Shown here in pieces: positions 1-6,600 of a stretch of DNA of 8,415 nucleotides (within the stretch, counting starts at the first letter, position 1; every line of letters starts with the position of its first letter). The stretch spans positions 1 to 8,415 of the forward strand of contig JBEIPP010000133.1 in NCBI GenBank assembly GCA_040376995.1, written 5' to 3'. A program made the translations under genes and the position numbers. Under the pieces are notes generated by a model. That model worked only from the letters and a program-made list of their open reading frames with translations. It made no database searches and was not told where the DNA came from. Source of the stretch: UBA4416 sp040376995. Lineage in GTDB: Bacteria; Bacteroidota; Bacteroidia; B-17B0; Aurantibacillaceae.

Positions 1-1721
1 CCAATTAAAAATTCTTCATTAGAGCGAGTTTTGCTTAGTTGATTTAATAAAAACTCCATAGCTTCAACTGGGTTCATATCAGATAAATGTTTTCTTAAAA
101 CCCATAAACGTTGTAAGGTTTCTTTATCTAATAATAAATCATCTCTACGTGTTGATGAAGACGATAAATCTACTGCTGGGAAAATACGGCGATTAGCAAT
201 TTTTCTATCTAATTGTAATTCCATATTACCAGTTCCTTTAAATTCTTCAAATATAACTTCGTCCATTTTAGATCCAGTTTCCGTTAATGCTGTTGCAATA
301 ATAGTTAATGAACCACCGTTTTCGATTTTACGAGCTGCACCAAAGAAACGTTTTGGTTTTTGTAATGCATTGGCTTCAACACCACCTGATAATACTTTAC
401 CGCTTGATGGAGCAACGGTGTTATAAGCACGAGCCATACGTGTAATACTATCTAATAAGATAACAACATCATGCCCGCACTCTACCATGCGTTTTGCTTT
501 TTCTAAAACAATGTTGGCAATTTTTACGTGTTTCTCTGCTGGCTCATCAAAAGTAGATGATACAACTTCTGCCTTTACACTTCGTGCCATATCAGTTACC
601 TCTTCAGGTCGTTCATCAATTAATAAAATAATTAAATAAACTTCGGGATGATTGTAAGCAATAGCATTAGCAATATCTTTTAATAAAACAGTTTTACCTG
701 TTTTTGGCTGTGCTACAATTAAACCACGTTGTCCTTTACCAATTGGCGCAAACATATCAATAATACGAGTGCTGTTATTTTGTAATGGATGACCTGTTAA
801 TTTTAATTTTTCTGAAGGAAATAAAGGTGTTAAATAATCAAAAGGAACCCTATCTCTAATGTATGAAGGTTCGCGACCGTTAATTTCTTCAACTTTAACT
901 AAAGGGAAGAATTTCTCGCCATCTTTTGGAGGACGAATTCCACCACGAACAACATCTCCTGTTTTTAATCCAAATAATTTTACTTGAGATTGAGAAACAT
1001 AAATATCATCTGGTGAACTTAAATAATTGTAATCCGAACTTCTTAAGAAACCATATCCATCTGGCATCATTTCTAAAACACCTTCACCAATTGCAATACC
1101 ATCAAAATTATAATATACGCGCTCTGGTTTTGGTTGATGTTTATGTTCAGGCTTGTTATCACTCATTTCCATCCCATCTGGAGTTTGAGGCTTTTCTTCA
1201 GGTTCAATATTAATCGCTAAATCATTATTGACTACAGGTTTTGATTCTGTTGGTTCAATTGAAGGATTAATATTGTTATGATTTTGTTGAGGTTTAGGAT
1301 GATTATGAACAGGCACTTTACGAACAGGCTCTTCTTTTCTATCAGGCATAGCTTGACGCGCTGGACGTTCAGTATGAATTTTTTCAGTGTGAATTTTTTC
1401 TACAATTGGATTTATTTCAACTTCTTGTATAATTGGAGCGTCTTCAAATAATGTCTTTTCAATTTTCACTTCCCCTTCAACTGGTTTTTGAATACGAGGT
1501 TTTTTTACTTTTGCTTCCGTATTTTTTTCAACTTTATCAGCGTCTTTCTTAGGAAACTGAGCTACAAGTTTAGCTGCTAATTCTTGATTAGTTGATTGCG
1601 CATCAATAATTTTTATTACCATGTCTGGTTTTGCTAATCCTTTTACGTCGATGCCAAATTGCTTGCAAATGTCTTTTAGCTGAGGCAAAGCTCTGCTAGT
1701 TAAATCTAATACTTCAAACAT
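1..1721 (-). CDS. rho: Transcription termination factor Rho, 3' end cut by window edge
   Basis: Rho is a hexameric RNA-dependent ATPase helicase that loads on C-rich nascent RNA and dislodges RNA polymerase. The visible 573 codons begin at the ATG at 1719-1721 (MFEVLDLTSRALPQLKDICK). Domains in order: Rho N-terminal helical domain (about 1-56); a Lys/Glu/Pro- then His/Asn/Gln-rich linker (about 57-200); the cold-shock-like primary RNA-binding domain (about 205-285, with MPDGYGFLRS and DDIYVSQSQ); and the RecA-like ATPase. The ATPase has Walker A PKTGKT at 339-344, Walker B ILLD at 421-424, the Q-loop LSGGVEANAL near 444-453 and GTGNMEL further on. The frame is open to base 1; the last residues read KTRSNEEFLI, which aligns with the end of E. 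coli Rho (419 residues), so probably only a few codons are missing. The extra length is almost all in the linker, as in other Bacteroidota. It is transcribed divergently from pth. No Shine-Dalgarno is visible, as is normal in this phylum. Confidence 0.98.
   Translation of the reverse strand, partial: MFEVLDLTSRALPQLKDICKQFGIDVKGLAKPDMVIKIIDAQSTNQELAAKLVAQFPKKDADKVEKNTEAKVKKPRIQKPVEGEVKIEKTLFEDAPIIQEVEINPIVEKIHTEKIHTERPARQAMPDRKEEPVRKVPVHNHPKPQQNHNNINPSIEPTESKPVVNNDLAINIEPEEKPQTPDGMEMSDNKPEHKHQPKPERVYYNFDGIAIGEGVLEMMPDGYGFLRSSDYNYLSSPDDIYVSQSQVKLFGLKTGDVVRGGIRPPKDGEKFFPLVKVEEINGREPSYIRDRVPFDYLTPLFPSEKLKLTGHPLQNNSTRIIDMFAPIGKGQRGLIVAQPKTGKTVLLKDIANAIAYNHPEVYLIILLIDERPEEVTDMARSVKAEVVSSTFDEPAEKHVKIANIVLEKAKRMVECGHDVVILLDSITRMARAYNTVAPSSGKVLSGGVEANALQKPKRFFGAARKIENGGSLTIIATALTETGSKMDEVIFEEFKGTGNMELQLDRKIANRRIFPAVDLSSSSTRRDDLLLDKETLQRLWVLRKHLSDMNPVEAMEFLLNQLSKTRSNEEFLI
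1371..1400. repeat. 15-bp tandem duplication inside the rho linker
   Basis: Two adjacent 15-bp copies (1371-1385 and 1386-1400) differ at one position (A1374 versus G1389). They encode EKIHT twice at Rho residues 108-117. An in-frame duplication in the low-complexity linker fits replication slippage in a region with weak sequence constraint. Confidence 0.8.
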
Positions 1722-1830
1722 AGTTATGCTTAATAAGGGGAATGATAATTAAAAAAGAGTTTTATTATTTAAAAATTTTCTTTGTGATTTTAGAACTACA
1801 AGATAATGTAGTGTCTTAATTATGATGATA

Positions 1831-1838
1831 CAAGTATA
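1831..1838 (-). promoter_or_regulatory. Weak candidate -7 element for rho
   Basis: On the minus strand these bases read TATACTTG, one mismatch from the Bacteroidota -7 consensus TAnnTTTG. It would give a leader of about 105 nt ahead of the rho ATG. That leader contains a small hairpin (ACTACA at 1795-1800 pairing with TGTAGT at 1807-1812). I see no TTTG-type -33 element at the expected distance, and the whole intergenic region is very AT-rich, so a chance match is quite possible. Confidence 0.2.
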
Positions 1839-1915
1839 AGCATTAATTTTATATTAAAAAATAAATTGAAAATAATTTTTATACACAAAATAAGTAGCAT
1901 TTTTACTAAAAAAAA

Positions 1916-1923
1916 TACCTTTG
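1916..1923 (+). promoter_or_regulatory. Candidate Bacteroidota -7 promoter element for pth
   Basis: The sequence TACCTTTG matches the Bacteroidota housekeeping-sigma -7 consensus TAnnTTTG exactly. Only four bases separate it from the pth ATG at 1928, so transcription would begin at or next to the start codon. No TTTG motif is seen at the -33 position (about 1890-1897), which lowers confidence. A weaker alternative, TTTCTTTG at 1777-1784, would give a leader of roughly 140 nt. Confidence 0.4.
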
Positions 1924-1927
1924 TTGT

Positions 1928-2494
1928 ATGAGTAAGTTTTTAATAGTTGGTTTAGGAAATATTGGCGATGAGTACGCTCACACTCGCCATAATATTGGCT
2001 TTGATGTGCTAGATTATTTGGCTAAAGAAAATGACTTAAAATTTAAATCAGATAGATTAGCGGATATGGTTGAATTTAAATTTAAAGGCAAACAATTAGT
2101 GTTGATTAAACCAACAACTTATATGAATTTAAGTGGGAAGGCTGTTAATTATTGGATGCAAACCGAGAAAATTCCTGTAGAAAATGTATTAGTAATTGTT
2201 GATGAATTAGCCTTACCATTTGGTAAAATTCGGATAGGACCAAAAGGAAGTGATGGCGGACATAATGGATTAAAAAATATTCAACAAATATTAAATACGA
2301 ATCAATACCCTCGTTTACGCTTTGGTATTAGTAACGAGTTTAATAAGGGAAGCCAAGTAAATTATGTGTTAGGAAAGTGGAGCGATGAAGAAAAGAAAAC
2401 ACTAGATGATAGAATTAAAATTGCAGCCGATGCTGTGAAAGCCTTTGCATTTATAGGTTTAGCAAGATGTATGAATGAATTTAATACAAAATAA
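1928..2494 (+). CDS. pth: Peptidyl-tRNA hydrolase (Pth, bacterial type 1)
   Basis: This cytosolic enzyme cleaves the ester bond of peptidyl-tRNAs that fall off the ribosome, freeing tRNA for reuse; it is normally essential. The 188 residues are the usual full length. The N-terminus FLIVGLGNIGDEYAHTRHN starts at the first beta strand, so the ATG at 1928 is the only reasonable start (the next Met in frame is residue 47). Expected active-site and tRNA-contact residues are present by alignment with E. coli Pth: Asn11, the catalytic His21, Asn67 in YMNLSG, Asp92 in VDELALPFGK, and Asn113 in SDGGHNGLK. The second Asp of the enterobacterial DELDLP motif is Ala here, which I recall as common in Bacteroidota. 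There is no Shine-Dalgarno. It is divergent from rho and convergent with tsaD, the two stop codons being one base apart. Confidence 0.98.
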   Translation: MSKFLIVGLGNIGDEYAHTRHNIGFDVLDYLAKENDLKFKSDRLADMVEFKFKGKQLVLIKPTTYMNLSGKAVNYWMQTEKIPVENVLVIVDELALPFGKIRIGPKGSDGGHNGLKNIQQILNTNQYPRLRFGISNEFNKGSQVNYVLGKWSDEEKKTLDDRIKIAADAVKAFAFIGLARCMNEFNTK

Positions 2495-2510
2495 ATTATT
2501 TGTTTTGTAT
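2484..2510. repeat. Inverted repeat spanning both stop codons of pth and tsaD
   Basis: Arms 2484-2495 and 2499-2510 pair over 12 positions (11 Watson-Crick plus a U2492-G2502 wobble in the pth-sense RNA) around a 3-nt loop. The loop TTA is the tsaD stop codon read on the other strand, and the pth TAA (2492-2494) lies in the left arm. In the tsaD-sense RNA the wobble becomes an A-C mismatch. The stem has only one G-C pair and no following U tract, so it is not a classical intrinsic terminator, but it could act as a 3'-end structure. Confidence 0.6.
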
Positions 2511-3602
2511 ATCATATCTGGCAAGTGGAGTAGCTTCTAAACCACAAAATTCTTGCTTTAAAAATTTGTAGTAGCCAGTAATGGCAATCATCGCAGCATT
2601 ATCTGTGCAATATTCAAATTTTGGAATATACGTTTGCCATTGATTTTTTTTTCCCAATAGTTCTAGTTCGCTTCTTAATCCTGAATTAGCAGATACTCCG
2701 CCAGCAATAGTAATTTGTTTGATTCCTGTTTCCTGGCTAACTGCTAGTAAATTTTTAAGTAAATATTTTATTAAATGCGCTTGGTAAGAAGCACAAATGT
2801 CATTGAGGTTTTCAGCTATAAAATTGGTGTTTAATTTTGTTTGTTCTTGAATAAAATACAAGAAAGCTGTTTTTACTCCACTAAAACTATAATTATTGTT
2901 TTTGAGTTGAGGTGTAGGAAATTTGTATTTTGTAGCATCACCTAATTGGGCATATTTATCAATTAATGGCCCGCCAGGGTAGGGAAGTCCTAATATTTTA
3001 GCAGCTTTATCAAAAGCTTCACCAACAGCATCGTCTTCAGTTTCTGCTAATAATTCAAAACTTAAATGATCGGTAATTTTTACAATTTGGGTGTGACCAC
3101 CACTAACAGTTAAACATAAAAAAGGAAAGGTTGGTTTAATGTTAGAAGTTTCTGGTTTCAAGTTATTAGAACTAGAAACTAGAAACTCTGAACTCGAAAC
3201 TTCTTCAATAAAATGCGCTAAAATATGACCTTGCATATGATTCACTTCTACTAAAGGAATGTTTAATGCAAGTGATAAGGATTTAGCAAAAGATAATCCT
3301 ACTAATAAACTACCACTTAATCCAGGACCTCTAGTTACAGCAATTGCAATTATTTGAGAGAGATTGATATTAGCTTTTTTTAAAGCCGCATCAACCACAG
3401 GAACAATATTTTTTTGATGATCTCTACTTGCTAACTCAGGAATGACACCACCATATTGCTCATGTATTTTTTGGTTAGCAGTAATATTAGATAACAAAAT
3501 GCCGTTTTTTAAAATTGCACATGATGTGTCATCACAGCTAGATTCTATGCCTAAAACAAAAATGTCTTTATGATCAGTAGAGTTTAATCCCATTAATTTC
3601 AA
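2496..3602 (-). CDS. tsaD: tRNA threonylcarbamoyladenosine transferase subunit TsaD
   Basis: TsaD, with TsaB and TsaE, transfers threonylcarbamoyl from threonylcarbamoyl-AMP (made by TsaC/TsaC2) to A37 of tRNAs that read ANN codons, forming t6A. It is a cytosolic ASKHA-fold protein. Visible family motifs in the 368 residues: GIESSCDDTS (18-27), the metal-binding HMQGH (His122, His126), SGGHT (167-171), GEAFDKAAK (194-202), GGVSANSGLR (301-310) and TDNAAM with metal ligand Asp334. The protein is longer than the roughly 335-345 residues I expect. Part of the excess is about 10 residues at the N-terminus, where Met4 is an alternative start. The rest is an approximately 17-23 residue Ser/Asn-rich loop at about 135-157, between AHF and FPFLCL, encoded by a palindromic repeat. 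The catalytic core looks intact. It is convergent with pth and divergent from tamB. The other Tsa genes are not in the window. Confidence 0.97.
   Translation of the reverse strand: MKLMGLNSTDHKDIFVLGIESSCDDTSCAILKNGILLSNITANQKIHEQYGGVIPELASRDHQKNIVPVVDAALKKANINLSQIIAIAVTRGPGLSGSLLVGLSFAKSLSLALNIPLVEVNHMQGHILAHFIEEVSSSEFLVSSSNNLKPETSNIKPTFPFLCLTVSGGHTQIVKITDHLSFELLAETEDDAVGEAFDKAAKILGLPYPGGPLIDKYAQLGDATKYKFPTPQLKNNNYSFSGVKTAFLYFIQEQTKLNTNFIAENLNDICASYQAHLIKYLLKNLLAVSQETGIKQITIAGGVSANSGLRSELELLGKKNQWQTYIPKFEYCTDNAAMIAITGYYKFLKQEFCGLEATPLARYDIQNK
3144..3204. repeat. Palindromic array of 7-bp repeats inside tsaD
   Basis: Bases 3167-3201 divide into five 7-bp units of the form NNRAACT, two of them exactly AGAAACT. 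Bases 3147-3167 hold related units on the opposite strand (AGTTTCT, GGTTTCA and a degenerate third). The halves form an inverted repeat: 3147-3164 pairs with 3170-3187 over 18 positions (one A-A mismatch, one G-T wobble) around a 5-nt loop. An alternative outer pairing joins 3144-3152 to 3196-3204 over 9 perfect base pairs. The array is read in frame as most of the extra Ser/Asn-rich loop of TsaD. No second copy is seen in this window. Confidence 0.75.
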
Positions 3603-3613
3603 CTATTTTACTC

Positions 3614-3653
3614 AATAACTTAAACTATATTAACGTTTTAGATTTAGGTTATT
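3614..3653. promoter_or_regulatory. Inverted repeat in the tsaD-tamB divergent promoter region
   Basis: AATAACTTAAA (3614-3624) and TTTAGGTTATT (3643-3653) pair over 11 positions with a single T-G wobble, around an 18-base centre. It fills most of the 69-bp gap from which both genes must be transcribed. TAGATTTA (3639-3646), one mismatch from TAnnTTTG, overlaps the right arm and is a weak -7 candidate for tamB. The repeat could be an operator or just AT-rich coincidence. Confidence 0.3.
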
Positions 3654-3671
3654 TCGTTATTTTTATAGTCT

Positions 3672-6600
3672 ATGAGCAGTTGGGGTAAAATTACAAGAAT
3701 ATTATGGAAAACAGTATTGTTTTCTTTACTTCTTGTAATGCTTTTTTTAAACATCTTTTACATTGCTCTTCAAACCGAATCTTTTCAAACTTGGGCCGCT
3801 CAAAAACTAACCACTTATTTAAGTAATGAGTTAAATGCAAACGTTCATATTGATCGAGTTAAAATTTCTTTCATCAGCAATGTTACCTTACAAGGTGTTT
3901 TTGTAAGTGATAAGCATCAAGATACGCTTGTTTATGGCAAAAATATTACTGTAGATGTGAGTAGATTTAATTATAAGACACATCGTTTAAATTTAGATGA
4001 AATAAATTTAGTTGATGTAAAAGTTAAACTGCTAAAATATAAAAATGAAGAGGATTGGAACTTTCAATATTTAATAGATTACTTTGATTCTGGTTCTAAA
4101 TCCGAAAAAGACACTATACCTTCATCTTGGAAAATTACTTATGGTGATTTAAAATTACACAATGTAGATTTTACATATCATTTATTGAGAGATACAGATA
4201 AAGTAGTGAACAACATGAATTATAATAATATTCATGTTTCTAATATTTATGGAACTTTTTCGGAATTTGATTTTAGAAGCGATACGATTTTTGCGCAAAT
4301 AACTAATTTAAATGCTAAAGAGCAATGTGGCATTGAGTTGAAAAATTTAACAACTAGGGCACAAATCTCTTCAACCGAATTGCGCTGTGATAGTATTTAC
4401 TTAAAAACATCCAATAGTTTGGTAAAAGGAAAACTACAATTCAAATACGATCAGTGGATGGATTACCAAGATTTTATAAACAAAGTTTATATAAAGGGGA
4501 ACTTAAAAGATAGTACTTATGTTAGTTTTAAAGATATCGCTTATTTTGCTGAAGACTTAAACGGTTTTGAAGAAACGTTAGTATTAAAAGGCAAAGTAAG
4601 AGGTTTTGTGAATGATTTAAGCGGAACAAATATGAATGTTCGCTACAGAAATAATACACAGTTTATTGGCGATATGAGTATTACAGGCTTGCCAGATATT
4701 AATAAATCATTTATACATTTTGATGCAGAGAGGCTTTCTATATCAAAATCTGATTTAGAAAAATTTCCTATTCCTCCGTTTAATAAACCAACGTACCTTA
4801 AATTGCCTCCCGAAATGCAAAAGCTTGGTGTGGTTTCATACAGAGGGAAATTTGACGGTTTTTTAAATGACTTTGCAACATACGGTACATTTAAAACAGA
4901 TATAGGCACAGTAAAAACAGATCTTCGTTTAAATACAAATAACACATCTAAAATTGTTGAGTATTCTGGTTCTATCGCTACTACTAATTTTAATTTGTCA
5001 AAATTATTACCGCAAGTTAAATTCACTGGACCAATTTCATTATCAACAAAAATAAAAGGTAAAGGTGTTACCGTTGAAGAATTGGATGCTTCTTTTGATG
5101 GTATTGTTCAAGCCGCCTTTTTTAACGGCTATCAATACGATAATGTAAAGGTTGATGGATTGTTTAAAAAAAAAATCTTTACAGGGTATGTTGTAAGTAA
5201 AGATACAAATGCCAATTTCGATTTTAATGGTTCCATTGATTTTAATCAAAAGGTTCCTAAGATGAATTTTATCTCAACGATTAATAATTTTGATCTAGAA
5301 AAAACACATTTTTCCACTCCGCAATTAAACGGCAAAGTATCTTCACAAATATTAATTAACTTAAGCGGAAATAGTATTGATAATTTAAGTGGACAAGTAA
5401 ATTTTGATAATACTATTTATATAACATCCGAAAAAACATATAAACTCAGTAGTTTTAATTTATATTTAGATCAGTCGGGTAATATTAAAAACATTAAACT
5501 GAATTCGAACATCGCTAATGTTGAGCTAAAGGGAAAATATAATTTAAGCACGCTTCCTGATGCGTTTAAACAATACTTAAATGAGTATTTTCCTACTTTT
5601 GTGAAAACAAAAACACGATATATTTATAGTGATAAAGCCGATTTAAAACTAAAAATAAAAAATTACGCCATTGTAAAAGAACTTTTCACAAAAGATTTAA
5701 TGATTGGTTCTAATTCGGAAGTAGAGAGTTCTTTTGATGCATCTATTAATTATTTATTCGTAAAAACACATAGTGAGTTAATTGAATACTTAGGAGTTAA
5801 ATTTAAAAATAACCAAATAGCGGTTAACTCATTACCTAATGGTGTGGAATTTAGATATAATTCAAAATCAATAAATATCACGGATAGTTTGTCATTTAAA
5901 AATCCAAGTTTAGTTTTTATTGCAAATGATAGAATTACCAACTTTAATTTAAATTGGGATAATATGCGAAACCCAAATAATGCAGGTATTGTAAGTGGTA
6001 AGGCCATCTTTGAAAACACAAATGCAACTGTTTTGTTTGATAAAATTAAATATGTCATAAAAGACAGTGTATGGCAAATTGTAAAAGCAAATCCAATAAT
6101 TATTGATACTGCATTTTCTGTTTTAATAAATCCGCTAACATTTTACAATCAAAATCAGTTAATTACAATCGATGGAAAATTATCTAAAAATAGTAATGAT
6201 AAAATTGATGTATTTATACAAAATTTTAAGTTAGCGCAATTAAATCCGTTTTTAGAGGATGCTAAAGTTACCGTTGATGGTTCTTTAACGGGCAATACTA
6301 GTATATATGGATTGTTTGGAAAAACTTTAATTTTAAGTGAACTCACTTTTAAAGATCTTAAATTGAATAATAAAATGATTGGCTATGGTGAGATTAAGAG
6401 TGAATATAATCCACAAAAAGAATATGTAAATATTAACGGTTATTCGGCTTTTGCAAAAGATTTTGATGGAAATTTGATGAAAAATATTATTTTCAACGGT
6501 TACTATTATCCTAAAAGAAAAGAAGAGAGTTTAGATGTTTCATTTAAAGCAGAACCATTTGATTTATCCTTGTTACAACCTTATTTTAAAGATATTTTTA

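Noticed and set aside
926..1213. Plus-strand open frame of 95 codons rich in His, Gln and Leu
   Set aside because: It lies entirely antisense to rho, across the end of the linker and the RNA-binding domain, where the rho frame has clear conserved motifs. The His/Leu bias is the antisense image of rho codons.
1795..1812. Small hairpin in the rho leader as a possible attenuator or riboswitch
   Set aside because: Six A-T-rich base pairs with a 6-nt loop and no terminator-like partner do not support a regulatory RNA call.
2210..2227. Loss of the second Asp in the Pth DELDLP motif (DELALP here) as a possible active-site defect
   Set aside because: The catalytic residues His21 and Asp92 and the three contact Asn residues are present, and I recall Ala at this position in other Bacteroidota Pth proteins, so it looks like a lineage feature.
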